From the NCBI GenBank assembly GCA_046330315.1, contig JAXLSZ010000008.1, forward strand, positions 62,001-126,000: a stretch of DNA of 64,000 nucleotides, written 5' to 3'. Below the pieces are notes generated by a model, which worked only from the letters and a program-made list of their open reading frames with translations, did not search any database and was not told the origin of the DNA. Origin of the DNA: JAXLSZ01 sp046330315. GTDB lineage: Bacteria > Actinomycetota > Thermoleophilia > Solirubrobacterales > 70-9. Of this stretch, positions 42,303-51,044 are shown one piece after another (the first letter of the stretch is position 1; each line of letters begins with the position of its first letter). Made by a program: the position numbers and the translations under genes.

Positions 42303-43289
42303 TCAGCCGCCGGGGTCGACCATCACGGCCGCGGCGTGCAGGTACTCCGTGGCCACCCGCCGTCTCTCGATCTCGCGGTAGGCGGCCTCGACCGCGGCGG
42401 GCTCCATCTCGACCCTGCCCGCGAGCTCGCCGGGCTCCACGCCGCCGTCGTGTCCCCAGACGAGCAGGTCCATGCGCTCGTAGGGGTGGCCGAAGTAGAA
42501 CTCCTCCTGGGTCTGGGGCAGGTTGAAAGTCTCGGTGGTCGGCGAGCGGGTGGCGATCCCCTCGGGGAGGCCGAGCTCGCGGGCCAGCTCGTAGACCTGG
42601 GTCTTGTAGAGGCCGGCGATCGGCTTGACGTCGGCCAGGCCGTCGCCGCCCTTGACGAAGAACCCCTGGTCGTACTCGAGCAGGTTGGGGGTGCCCACCA
42701 CCGCGTAGTTGAGCCGGTCGGCCCAGGTGTACTCGAGCAGCTTGCGGGTGCGCTGCTTCATGTTGGTGGCGGCCAGCAGCTCCAGGTAAGCGTCGGGGGG
42801 CATTCGCCTCTGCTCCTGCTCGCCGTCCGGGCGCTGGACGACCAGGGAGAAGAAGGTCACGCCGCCGCTCGGCGCCGAGCGGACCAGCTTGTGCCGCCAG
42901 CTCGGGTCGTAGTCCGGGAAGACCCTGCGGATCGCCTCGTCGCGGCGCCGGTAGCACCCCAGCGCCTCCAGCGCGTCGGAGATCGGCTCCTCGACGGACG
43001 GCGTCCCCAGGGCCTCGGCAAGCTCCAGGCCCAGGTCGGAGGAGTCGCTGCCGATGTCGCGCTCGGGCAGCCGCAGGCAGAGGACTCGCTCCGGGCCGAC
43101 CGCGCGGGCCGAGACCGCGGCCGCGACGCCGGAGTCCACCCCGCCCGACACGGCCACGACCGCGCCGCGCTTGCCGAGGCCGCGGATCGCCTCGGCGGTG
43201 CCGCGGGCCAGGCGCTCGGCGACGCCGGCCGCGTCGAAGGGCACCCCGGCCGGGGCCTCGGCCGCCCCCGCGCCCGGGCCGGCGCTCAC
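42303..43289 (-). CDS. NAD synthase-like PP-loop amide ligase
   Basis: The 328-residue protein resembles ammonia-dependent NAD synthase: PP-loop AVVAVSGGVDSGVAAAVS at residues 43-60, then LAATNMKQRTRKLLEYTWAD, VVGTPNLLEYDQGFFVKGGD and IAGLYKTQVYELARELGLPE. It lacks a glutaminase domain. It may serve NAD synthesis, or it may have been recruited to adenylate and amidate another acid, since it is the first gene of a tight four-gene operon with asparagine synthase, carrier protein and ligase. GTG at 43289 was chosen for its short distance to the domain. The residues between the PP-loop and LEYTWAD contain an atypical insertion. Confidence 0.82.
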   Translation of the reverse strand: MSAGPGAGAAEAPAGVPFDAAGVAERLARGTAEAIRGLGKRGAVVAVSGGVDSGVAAAVSARAVGPERVLCLRLPERDIGSDSSDLGLELAEALGTPSVEEPISDALEALGCYRRRDEAIRRVFPDYDPSWRHKLVRSAPSGGVTFFSLVVQRPDGEQEQRRMPPDAYLELLAATNMKQRTRKLLEYTWADRLNYAVVGTPNLLEYDQGFFVKGGDGLADVKPIAGLYKTQVYELARELGLPEGIATRSPTTETFNLPQTQEEFYFGHPYERMDLLVWGHDGGVEPGELAGRVEMEPAAVEAAYREIERRRVATEYLHAAAVMVDPGG

Positions 43290-43334
43290 CCGCCGCCCCC
43301 CCGGCGATGCCGGCCCCGCCGCCCGGAGGGGCAG

Positions 43335-43340
43335 TAGGCT
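43335..43340 (+). promoter_or_regulatory. -10 box TAGGCT of the GNAT-epimerase pair
   Basis: TAGGCT ends 9 bases before the ATG at 43350 in the 60-bp gap that separates the two divergent halves of the inserted cluster. Confidence 0.5.
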
Positions 43341-43349
43341 GGCCGCGAG

Positions 43350-44414
43350 ATGACGGAGATCCGCGCTTTCGCGCCCGACGACGTTCCCGCCGTCGACCGC
43401 CTGCTCCGCGACCACCTCCCGTACTGGCCCGACCCCTCGGAGAGCGCCCGCTTCCTCGCCGGGACGCTGCTCGAGCACCCCTGGGCCGACGACGAGCTGA
43501 CCTCGCTGGTCGCCCTCGGCGGTTCCGGGGAGGTGATCGGCTTCATCGGTGCGCAGGTGAGGCGGATGTCCATGGGTAAGCGGAGTGTTCGCGGAGTCTG
43601 CTGCTCACACCTTGTCGTCGCCGCCGGACATCGGGGCGGCGCGGCCGGCGCTCTGCTGCTGCGCCGGATGCTCTCGGCGGGGCAGGAGGTTACCTGGTCG
43701 GACACCGCCAACGAGCCGGTGGTGCGGATGTGGAGGGCGTTCGGGGGAAGCGTGGACGGGGCGCGCAGCTGCGACTGGATGCTGGTGCTGCGCTCCGGGC
43801 GCTGGCTGCGCGAGGTGGCGACCACGGGCCTGCGCAAGCAGAACCGGGACCGCGACCTGGTCCCGGTCGCGGCCTTCCCCTTCCAGGCGGCCGGTTCGCG
43901 GATGATCGGCCGGCCCTTCCCCGAGCCGGGCCCCGAGGTCGGTGGGCAGGGCGCAACCGCCGCCGAGGTGGTCGAGGCACTGGGGCGGATCGATCGCGCC
44001 GGCCACCTGCGCGTCGCCTACGACGAGGGCTTCCTCTCCCACCTCTTCGCCCAGATCGAGGCCTCCCGGGGGCGCCTGGTGACGCGGATCGTGCGCCGCG
44101 GGGCCGACCCGATCGGCTGGTACGCCTACGCGCACGTCTCCGAGGGCGTCTGCCGGGTGCTGCACCTGGCCGCGTTCGAGCCGAACGGCGACGACGTGCT
44201 CGCCGAGCTCGTCGCCCACGCCCGCAAGGACGGGGGCACGGTGCTCGCCGGCCGGCTCGAGCCCCACCTGATCGAGCCGCTGCACACCCGCTTCGCCGTC
44301 CTCGGGTTCGCGCGCCAGCCGGTCGTCCACTCGCGCGACCCCGAGCTGCGCGCGGCGCTGCTCAGCGAGGCCTCGCTGATCACCCAGCTCGACGGCGAGT
44401 GGTTCGTCACCTGA
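43350..44414 (+). CDS. GNAT-fold acyltransferase, probably two tandem domains
   Basis: The 354-residue protein begins EIRAFAPDDVPAVDRLLRDH. Its acyl-CoA-binding segment reads LVVAAGHRGGAAGALLLRRM, typical of GNAT enzymes. The C-terminal half has a second, weaker GNAT-like region (ITRIVRRG-like LVTRIVRRGADPIGWYAYAH). It could N-acylate an amino sugar or peptide, possibly receiving the acyl chain from the carrier protein encoded divergently. The epimerase gene starts 4 bases after its stop, so the two are co-expressed. Start and promoter agree. Confidence 0.75.
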   Translation: MTEIRAFAPDDVPAVDRLLRDHLPYWPDPSESARFLAGTLLEHPWADDELTSLVALGGSGEVIGFIGAQVRRMSMGKRSVRGVCCSHLVVAAGHRGGAAGALLLRRMLSAGQEVTWSDTANEPVVRMWRAFGGSVDGARSCDWMLVLRSGRWLREVATTGLRKQNRDRDLVPVAAFPFQAAGSRMIGRPFPEPGPEVGGQGATAAEVVEALGRIDRAGHLRVAYDEGFLSHLFAQIEASRGRLVTRIVRRGADPIGWYAYAHVSEGVCRVLHLAAFEPNGDDVLAELVAHARKDGGTVLAGRLEPHLIEPLHTRFAVLGFARQPVVHSRDPELRAALLSEASLITQLDGEWFVT

Positions 44415-44418
44415 GCGC

Positions 44419-45492
44419 ATGCGCATCCTCTATGTAGTCGGCACGAGGCCCAACCTGGTCAAGACCGCGCCGGTGATCGCCGCGCTGCGGTCGCGCCTCC
44501 CCGGCGCCGACCACCTGGTCGTGCACACGGGACAGCACTACGACCCGAACATGGCCGAGGTCTTCTTCGAGGAGCTCGGCATCGGCGAGCCCGACTTCAG
44601 CCTCGACGCGGGCTCGGGAAGCCACGCCCGGCAGACGGCCCGGGTGATGGAGCGCTTCGAGCCGGTGCTGCTGGAGACCCGGCCCGACCTGGTGATGGTT
44701 CCCGGCGACGTCAACTCGACCCTGGCCGCCGTGCTGGTGGCGGTGAAGCTCGGCGTCCCGCTGGCCCACATCGAGTCCGGCCTGCGCAGCTTCGACCGCT
44801 CGATGCCCGAGGAGGTGAACCGGATCGTCGCCGACGAGTTCTCCGACCACCTCTTCCTGCACTGCGACGAGGCAGTTGCCAACCTCGAGGCCGAGGGCAT
44901 CCCTGCGTCGCGGATGCACTTCGTGGGGAACACGATGATCGACACCCTGGTCGCCCTGCAGGAGCGCTTCCGGGCCGCCGAGGCCGCCGCCCGCCTCGGG
45001 CTCGAGCCCGGCGGCTACCTGCTGGTCACCCTGCACCGCCCGGCCCTCGTGGACGGCCCGCTGCTCGCGGCGACCATGGCCCGGCTGGCCGAGGTCTCCG
45101 AGCGGTTGCCGGTGGTCTTCCCGGTGCACCCGCGAACCAGGAAGATGCTGGGCGATGCCCCGCGGCGCCCGCCCGGACCGATGCTGGTGGACCCGGTCGG
45201 CTACGTCGACTTCCTCTCGCTGGAGGCCGACGCGGCCGGCGTGCTGACCGATTCCGGCGGCATCCAGGAGGAGACCACCTGCCTTCGCGTGCCCTGCTTC
45301 ACGCTGCGCGAGAACACCGAGCGGCCGGTCACCGTGAGGGCCGGGACCAACACGCTGCTCGGCCTCGACCCGGAGCGGATCGGCGAGATCCCCGACCTGC
45401 TCTCCCGCCGCGCAGCCGGCGACCGCGAGCCCCCTCCCCTCTGGGACGGGATGGCCTCGGAGCGGATCGCCGACGTGATCGCGGCGCTCTAG
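44419..45492 (+). CDS. wecB: UDP-N-acetylglucosamine 2-epimerase (non-hydrolysing)
   Basis: The 357-residue GT-B-fold enzyme converts UDP-GlcNAc to UDP-ManNAc. The start ILYVVGTRPNLVKTAPVIAA, VVHTGQHYDPNMAEVFFEEL, MVPGDVNSTLAAVLVAVKLG, HIESGLRSFDRSMPEEVNRI and LTDSGGIQEETTCLRVPC are diagnostic. Its presence suggests the inserted cluster acts on an amino sugar. The TAG stop shares the palindrome CTAG with the stop of convergent infC. Confidence 0.93.
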   Translation: MRILYVVGTRPNLVKTAPVIAALRSRLPGADHLVVHTGQHYDPNMAEVFFEELGIGEPDFSLDAGSGSHARQTARVMERFEPVLLETRPDLVMVPGDVNSTLAAVLVAVKLGVPLAHIESGLRSFDRSMPEEVNRIVADEFSDHLFLHCDEAVANLEAEGIPASRMHFVGNTMIDTLVALQERFRAAEAAARLGLEPGGYLLVTLHRPALVDGPLLAATMARLAEVSERLPVVFPVHPRTRKMLGDAPRRPPGPMLVDPVGYVDFLSLEADAAGVLTDSGGIQEETTCLRVPCFTLRENTERPVTVRAGTNTLLGLDPERIGEIPDLLSRRAAGDREPPPLWDGMASERIADVIAAL

Positions 45493-46097
45493 GCGCCGGG
45501 GTCCTCCCCGCCCGGCACCGCGGGGCCGTCCGCCTCCCTGGGCTTGGCGGCGAGCCTCGTGGGTCCGACCAGCATGCTCATGTTCCGGCCCTCCTGGAGC
45601 GGCTGGGACTCGACCGCGGCCAGCTCCCCGAGGTCCTCGACGAGCCGGGCCAGCAGCGCGCGGCCGCGCTCGGGGTGGGCCTGCTCGCGGCCGCGGAACA
45701 TGATCGTCACCTTGACCTTGTCGCCGCCGCGCAGGAAACGCTCGACGTGGCCCTTCTTGGTCTCGTAGTCGTGGTCGGCGATCTTCGGGCGCAGCTTGAT
45801 CTCGCGGACGTTGACCTGCTGCTGGTGCTTGCGGGCCGCCTTCTGCTTCTGCTCCTGCTCGTACTTGTACTTGGAGTAGTCGAGCAGCCGGGTCACCGGC
45901 GGCTTGGCGTCGGCGGCGACCTCGACCAGGTCGAGGTCGGCCTCGCGGGCGCGGTCCAGCGCATCCTCGATGGCGATGATCCCCACCTGCTCGCCGTCGG
46001 CGCCGATCAGGCGCACCTTGGGGGCGCGGATCCGTTCGTTGATCCGCGTCGTGTCGCGCTCGGGTGGGCGCCGATCGAGCCTGCGCGGGATCGGCAC
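45489..46097 (-). CDS. infC: Translation initiation factor IF-3
   Basis: The 202-residue factor has the N-domain opening RINERIRAPKVRLIGADGEQ and the linker YEQEQKQKAARKHQQQVNVR. The C-domain follows with EIKLRPKIADHDYETKKGHV and GDKVKVTIMFRGREQAHPER. A 30-residue polar tail follows, common in actinobacteria. GTG at 46097 is the best start; no clear ribosome site precedes it. It is 123 bp downstream of thrS. The expected neighbours rpmI and rplT lie 7 kb away. Confidence 0.95.
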   Translation of the reverse strand: MPIPRRLDRRPPERDTTRINERIRAPKVRLIGADGEQVGIIAIEDALDRAREADLDLVEVAADAKPPVTRLLDYSKYKYEQEQKQKAARKHQQQVNVREIKLRPKIADHDYETKKGHVERFLRGGDKVKVTIMFRGREQAHPERGRALLARLVEDLGELAAVESQPLQEGRNMSMLVGPTRLAAKPREADGPAVPGGEDPGA

Positions 46098-46220
46098 TAG
46101 GAGAGGGAGATGTGGGGCTTCAAAGAATCAGCGGGCACGAACCTGGGCACGGCGGGCGCTCAGCGGCGCTTGGATGTCGTGCCGGCGGACAAGTGCGCGG
46201 CAGTATAGACAGCGAGCGCC

Positions 46221-48146
46221 TCAGTCTGCCGAGACTTCCCCGCCGAGCAGCTTCTCGAGCTCGCCGAGCCCCATCGTGCCGAGGTCCCCCTCGGCATGGG
46301 AACGCACCGCCAGCCCCCCCTCCTCCTCCTCGCGGTCGCCGATCACCAGCATGTAGGGGATCCGGGCGAGCTCGGCGTCGCGGACCTTGCGGCCGACCGA
46401 CTCCGAGCGCTCGTCGATCTCGACCCGCCCGCCGGCCGCGGCGAGGCGGTCGCGGACCGAGCGCGCGTGGGCGGCGTTGCGGTCGGCGACGGGCAGCACG
46501 ATCGCCTGCACCGGTGCGAGCCAGACCGGGAAGCGCCCCGCGTGGTGCTCGATCAGGATGCCGGCGAAGCGCTCCATCGAGCCGAGCAGCGCCCGGTGGA
46601 TCATCACCGGGCGGTGGGGCCGGTCGTCGGGGCCGACGTAGGAGAGGTCGAAGCGCTCGGGCATCTGGAAGTCGAGCTGGCAGGTTCCGCACTGCCAGGA
46701 GCGGCCGAGGGCGTCGGTGACGTGGAAGTCGACCTTGGGGCCGTAGAAGGCGCCGTCGCCGGGGTTGACCTGGAAGGGGCGGCCCTGGCGCTCGAGCGCC
46801 TCGGTGAGCGCTTCCTCGGCTCTCTCCCACTGCTCTGGCGTGCCCAGAGCCTTCTCGGGGCGGGTCGAGAGCTCGACCCGGACGTCCCGGAAACCGAACC
46901 GCGCGTAGAGCTCGTCGATCGCCTCGCAGATGTCGATCACCTCGCCGGCGATCTGCTCCTCGGTGCAGTAGACGTGCGCGTCGTCCTGGGTGAAGGCCCG
47001 GACCCGCAGCAGGCCGTGCAGCACCCCCTCGCGCTCGTTGCGCGAGACCCGCCCGAACTCGGCCAGCCGCAGGGGCAGCTCCCGGTAGGAGTGGCGGCGG
47101 GAGCCGAACACCAGGCAGGCGCCGGGGCAGTTCATCGGGCGCAGCGCGAAGCGGCGGCCGTCGGACTCCATGAAGTACATGTCGTCGCGGTAGTTCTCCC
47201 AGTGGCCCGAGCGGTGCCAGAGCTCCTCGTCGAGGACCTGCGGCGTGGCGATCTCGCGGTAGCCGCGCCTGCGCAGCTGCTCGCGGACCTCGGCCTCGAT
47301 CAGCCGCAGCAGCACGGTGCCGTTGGGGAGCCAGAACGGCATCCCGGGGGCTTCCTCGCGGAACATGAAGATGCCCAGCTCGGGGCCAAGGCGCCGGTGG
47401 TCGCGGGCCCGGGCCTGCTCGATCCGCTCCAGGTGGGCCTCCAGGTCCTTCGCCGAGAAGAACGCCGTCCCGTAGATGCGGGTCAGCATCTGGCGGGTCT
47501 CGTCGCCGCGCCAGTAGGCGCCGGCCACCGAGCCCAGCTTCAGCGCCCTGATCCGTCCGGTCGAGGGCCCGTGGGGACCGCGGCAGAGGTCCTCGAAGGC
47601 GCCGTTGCGATAGAGCGAGACGGTCTCGGTGCCCTCCTCGCGAACCAGGTCCTCGATCAGCTCGACCTTGTAGTCCTGGCCCTCGGAGCGGAAGTGCTCG
47701 ATCGCCTCGGCTACCGGCAGCTCGCGGCGCACGAACGGCTCGTCGGCCGCCACGCGGGCCCGCATCGCCTCCTCGATCCGCCCGAGGTCCTCCTCGCTGA
47801 CCTTGGTCCCGTCCGGGAACAGGAAGTCGTAGTAGAAGCCGCTCTCGATCGCCGGCCCGATCGTCACCTGGGTTCCGGGATAGAGGTCGAGGACCGCCTC
47901 GGCCATCACGTGCGCCGCGTCGTGGCGGATCAGCTCCAGCCCCTCGGGGTCGCGGTCTGTGAGGATCGAGATCTCATCGCCGTCGCGAAGCGGGGCCGAG
48001 AGGTCGCGGATGCCGTCCGCTGCCCGAACCGCCAGGGCGGCCCTGGCGAGGCCGGGCCCGATCGCCTCGGCGGCATCGGCTCCGCTCGCCCCCTCGGGCA
48101 GCTCGAGGGGCGATCCGTCCGGCAGTCTCACGGTTATCCCGGCCAC
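46221..48146 (-). CDS. thrS: Threonyl-tRNA synthetase
   Basis: The 641-residue class II enzyme has an N-terminal TGS domain (ITVRLPDGSPLELPEGASGA), an editing domain with IRHDAAHVMAEAVLDLYPGT, and the catalytic core. Core features include RPMNCPGACLVFGSRRHSYR (zinc-site Cys), SRNEREGVLHGLLRVRAFTQ and HRALLGSMERFAGILIEHHA. The C-terminal anticodon domain reads PVWLAPVQAIVLPVADRNAA. GTG at 48146 lies 6 bases after a TAGCAT -10 box, so the mRNA is probably leaderless and no T-box leader was seen. Confidence 0.97.
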   Translation of the reverse strand: MAGITVRLPDGSPLELPEGASGADAAEAIGPGLARAALAVRAADGIRDLSAPLRDGDEISILTDRDPEGLELIRHDAAHVMAEAVLDLYPGTQVTIGPAIESGFYYDFLFPDGTKVSEEDLGRIEEAMRARVAADEPFVRRELPVAEAIEHFRSEGQDYKVELIEDLVREEGTETVSLYRNGAFEDLCRGPHGPSTGRIRALKLGSVAGAYWRGDETRQMLTRIYGTAFFSAKDLEAHLERIEQARARDHRRLGPELGIFMFREEAPGMPFWLPNGTVLLRLIEAEVREQLRRRGYREIATPQVLDEELWHRSGHWENYRDDMYFMESDGRRFALRPMNCPGACLVFGSRRHSYRELPLRLAEFGRVSRNEREGVLHGLLRVRAFTQDDAHVYCTEEQIAGEVIDICEAIDELYARFGFRDVRVELSTRPEKALGTPEQWERAEEALTEALERQGRPFQVNPGDGAFYGPKVDFHVTDALGRSWQCGTCQLDFQMPERFDLSYVGPDDRPHRPVMIHRALLGSMERFAGILIEHHAGRFPVWLAPVQAIVLPVADRNAAHARSVRDRLAAAGGRVEIDERSESVGRKVRDAELARIPYMLVIGDREEEEGGLAVRSHAEGDLGTMGLGELEKLLGGEVSAD

Positions 48147-48152
48147 CGCCCC

Positions 48153-48158
48153 ATGCTA
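48153..48158 (-). promoter_or_regulatory. -10 box TAGCAT of thrS
   Basis: TAGCAT on the minus strand ends exactly 6 bases before the thrS GTG. It lies about 10 bases from repeat copy A. Confidence 0.5.
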
Positions 48159-48168
48159 TCCACGCCCC

Positions 48169-48222
48169 CTCCGACGTGGGACCTCTAAGCGCTGAGGGTC
48201 AAGGGTTTTAGGTCCCACCCTG
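48169..48222. repeat. 54-bp hairpin repeat, copy A
   Basis: The unit starts CTCCGACGTGGGACCTCTAA and ends GGTCCCACCCTG. GTGGGACCT and AGGTCCCAC form a 9-bp inverted repeat. It differs from copy B at three of 54 bases. Confidence 0.9.
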
Positions 48223-48250
48223 ATACGGAACCGTCAACTGCGCCCCGCGA

Positions 48251-48304
48251 CTCCGACGTGGGACCTCTAAACGCTGAGGGTCAGGGGTTTGAGGTCCCAC
48301 CCTG
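48251..48304. repeat. 54-bp hairpin repeat, copy B
   Basis: This copy begins 82 bp after copy A. Its inverted repeat is one pair longer (GTGGGACCTC with GAGGTCCCAC). It overlaps the last codons and stop of the membrane protein gene at 48281. Confidence 0.9.
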
Positions 48305-50161
48305 GCGGGCGGAGCGGACCGCGATCAGAGGGCACGCGGACGGGCCGCGGACCGGGCCGGTGACCCTCCAGAAGTAATAGGGGCCGGCGCGGCGAGCCAG
48401 ACGGACCGAGCCGTAGGGGCGTCCCAGGCCGGCCGGGGCGATCACGAAGCGAACCCCTCGCGGGGGGCTGTTGCCGCGCCCCTCGGTGGCCGCGACGCAG
48501 ACACGTCCGCCCCGCAGCTCCCAGGTCAGGTAGGAGACGCCGTGGCGCTCGGTGAGGAACGCCCGGGACTCGAGCACCAGAGCCGACGTCCGGGCCAGCA
48601 GGGGGCGCAGCTCCGTGAGCTTCGGCGTGTAGGAGGCCGGCCCCACGGGCGCATTCGCCAGGGCAAGGGCGGAGCAGACCCCGGCGCCCACCAAAAAGCA
48701 GGCCGCCGCAAGAGGGGCGAGGACCGTGCGGATCCCGGTCGGAGCGGATCCGGAGGCTCGCAGGCCCAGGAGCGGGCGCACCGAGACGAGCATCGCCAGC
48801 CGCGAGACCATCACCACCGCCTTCGCCGCGGTGTATGCGGTTCCGTCCACGCGGGCAACGAGGTAGGCGACCAGGGCGGCGCCGAGGGCCGAGAGCAGGG
48901 CCGCCTCGCGCCGCCTCGCCGCCGAGACCACGCCGTAGGCGAGCACGCCGATGGCCAGGGCAACCCCCACGTAGTAGCCGACGGCCGGCACCGCACCCGC
49001 CCCGGGAGTCAGCCTGAAGTCGCCGGAGGGCCAGATCCCCAGGCCCTCGAACGGGGAGATCTGCCCGAACAGGTTGCCGAGGCCCGGGCCGGCCGGGTTG
49101 AAGGTCTCGAAGCGCCGGAAGTCGAGCATCCGGCCCAGTTCGGGTGCGGTGAGCACGGCCAGGGCGAGCACCGCCAGCAGAGCCGGCCGGAGGGATCGGC
49201 GCAGCAGCGTGGCGGGCGGCTTGCCGCCGGCCCTCTCCAGGGCGAGCCGGGCAAGAGCCCATATCCCGGCCGTGGCCGCGATCCAGGCCAGGCCGGGAAA
49301 GCTGTAGGCGTAGGCGCTTCCCACCGCGATCAGTGCGGCGGGCACGGCGCAGAGGTCCGAATGCCGCGCGGCGCCCTCCTCCCCGGGCCCGGGATCCCGC
49401 TCCAGGTCCAGCAGCGCGATCGCGAACCCGAGCACGAAGAGCGCCTGCATCGTCTCCTTGAAGGCGCCCTGCGCAAGGTAGGAGGCGACCATGTAGGGAA
49501 GCCCCACGAGCAGGGCGCCGACCAGCCGCCGCGGGTCGGAGAAGCGGCCGAGCGCCCCCAGGGCTGTGAGGCATGCCAGCACCCCGATCGAGAGGGTCAG
49601 GCCGCTGAACGCGTCAACCAGACCGACCCCGAGGCCGTCGTGGAGAGCGACGACCACCGAGTGGGGGCCGAGCGGGTATCCCTGGACGACCAGGGGTGAC
49701 GCCGCTCCGGCGGCGAGGCGATCGGCGGCGAGCAGGTGCTGGGACATGTCGGGGTTGAACCCCGTCCCGAGGATCCCGAAATGGCCCTCTGCGAGGAAGG
49801 GCAGCGACGTCGCCAGCAGGGCGACGGCGGCCACCGGCAACCCGGCGCGCACCGCCTCACGCCGGCCCTCGACCCTTCCCCACAGGTAGGCGGCGGAGCA
49901 GAGCACCGCGACCAGCACCGCGGCCGCCGAGATCGCGCCCTCGCCCGGCAGGCGCACCGTTCCCCAGCAGAGGGCGCAGAGGAGGGCCAGGCCGACCGCC
50001 GGGGAGAGCCAGGACCACTCCCGCCGGCCGCACAGCCTCATCGCGGCCCCCCCGACCAGCAGCGAGGCCACGCACACCGCCAGTACGGATGCGTAGGTGC
50101 CGAGCACGCGCGGCGGGATTATCGCCGCCGGGCGGGGCCGGCGGTTCGCCGCCGCTCGCAC
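48281..50161 (-). CDS. Large polytopic membrane protein, GT-C-like
   Basis: The 626-residue protein has roughly 12 membrane helices across residues 25-510 and a soluble C-terminal domain of about 110 residues. A conserved-looking loop early on (FLAEGHFGILGTGFNPDMSQ, then HLLAADRLAAG) resembles the first external loop of lipid-linked-sugar glycosyltransferases. YPLGPHSVVVALHDGLGVGL follows. I infer a cell-envelope glycosyltransferase or related transferase; the family is not certain. GTG at 50161 is the likely start. The last codons lie within repeat copy B. Confidence 0.7.
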   Translation of the reverse strand: MRAAANRRPRPAAIIPPRVLGTYASVLAVCVASLLVGGAAMRLCGRREWSWLSPAVGLALLCALCWGTVRLPGEGAISAAAVLVAVLCSAAYLWGRVEGRREAVRAGLPVAAVALLATSLPFLAEGHFGILGTGFNPDMSQHLLAADRLAAGAASPLVVQGYPLGPHSVVVALHDGLGVGLVDAFSGLTLSIGVLACLTALGALGRFSDPRRLVGALLVGLPYMVASYLAQGAFKETMQALFVLGFAIALLDLERDPGPGEEGAARHSDLCAVPAALIAVGSAYAYSFPGLAWIAATAGIWALARLALERAGGKPPATLLRRSLRPALLAVLALAVLTAPELGRMLDFRRFETFNPAGPGLGNLFGQISPFEGLGIWPSGDFRLTPGAGAVPAVGYYVGVALAIGVLAYGVVSAARRREAALLSALGAALVAYLVARVDGTAYTAAKAVVMVSRLAMLVSVRPLLGLRASGSAPTGIRTVLAPLAAACFLVGAGVCSALALANAPVGPASYTPKLTELRPLLARTSALVLESRAFLTERHGVSYLTWELRGGRVCVAATEGRGNSPPRGVRFVIAPAGLGRPYGSVRLARRAGPYYFWRVTGPVRGPSACPLIAVRSARQGGTSNP

Positions 50162-50221
50162 ATCCGCCGCAATCGGGGCGAATCGCTGCAGCCGGGATGC
50201 CGCCGCGCCGATCGCGGCGGC

Positions 50222-50980
50222 ATGGACTCGCTGTTGCGCAGGGTTGCCGCCTCATCTCTGCTGGCGCTCGCGCTCGCCTCGGCGGGCGCACCGGGCGCCG
50301 GTGCCGCGCCGCACCACCGGGCAGGGCATGCGGCCATCTCCCGGCAGCGCCTGGTCGCCAGCGCCGGCCCGGCCGCCGGCAAGCCCCTGCTGCTGATCGT
50401 GCCCGGCGGGGGGTTCGTCTCCTACTTCGACGACTCGATGTGGGCCCGCCGGATGGCCCGCGGCCGCGGCTTCGCCGTGCGGCGGATCACCTACCCCCTC
50501 TTCGACCCCCTGGCAGCCTGGCACCGGGTCCGCGACGAGGCCCGCCGCCTCGCTCGCCGCGGACGCAGCCTCTACGCCTACGGGGAGTCCGCGGGCGGCA
50601 CCCTCGCCGCCCTGCTCGCCGAGCGCTGCCTGGTCCGCGCCGCGACGGTCAATGCCCCGGTCTCGGACCTGACCTCCTGGAGCCTGCCCGGCTACCCGGG
50701 CTTCTGGGAATCGATGCGGAATGCGGGCCCCCGCACCCGCGCCCTGCTCTCCCCCGCGCTTCACCCGAGCGCCAGGCCGATACTGGTCCAGCAGTCACCG
50801 ACCGACAAGCTCGTCCCAGCGGCGATGAACCTCGGATGGGCCGCCCGCGACGCCCGTGTCGGGCTTCGCGAATACCAGGGAGACCACGTCCTGGGAGTGG
50901 ACCTGACCAGCTACGTCGAGAACGTTCGCGAGGCGCTGGGGTTCCTGGATCGGGTGCGGTTCCGCCTGCGCGCCGAGTAG
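50222..50980 (+). CDS. Secreted alpha/beta hydrolase
   Basis: The 252-residue product has a signal peptide (SLLALALASAGAPGAGAA) and an alpha/beta-hydrolase core. LLLIVPGGGFVSYFDDSMWA holds the oxyanion-hole Gly-Gly-Gly segment, and SLYAYGESAGGTLAALLAER holds the nucleophile Ser in GESAGG. PILVQQSPTDKLVPAAMNLG supplies the Asp and YQGDHVLGVDL the His. It should act as an esterase or lipase-like enzyme outside the cell. The substrate is unknown. Confidence 0.85.
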   Translation: MDSLLRRVAASSLLALALASAGAPGAGAAPHHRAGHAAISRQRLVASAGPAAGKPLLLIVPGGGFVSYFDDSMWARRMARGRGFAVRRITYPLFDPLAAWHRVRDEARRLARRGRSLYAYGESAGGTLAALLAERCLVRAATVNAPVSDLTSWSLPGYPGFWESMRNAGPRTRALLSPALHPSARPILVQQSPTDKLVPAAMNLGWAARDARVGLREYQGDHVLGVDLTSYVENVREALGFLDRVRFRLRAE

Positions 50981-51044
50981 CGGCGGCACACCCACCTTCC
51001 GACGCCGCTTCGGGCCGGGACGGGGGCCGGCGCCAACCGGCCGC

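Noticed and set aside
45489..45492. Shared CTAG stop codons of convergent genes (also at 23058-23061) as a special signal
   Set aside because: CTAG provides TAG on both strands, so tight convergent packing explains it without a further function.
48147..48280. T-box riboswitch ahead of thrS
   Set aside because: The AGGGTGGNACCGCG-type antiterminator is absent and the thrS start lies 6 bases from a -10 box, leaving no leader. The hairpins there belong to the 54-bp repeats.
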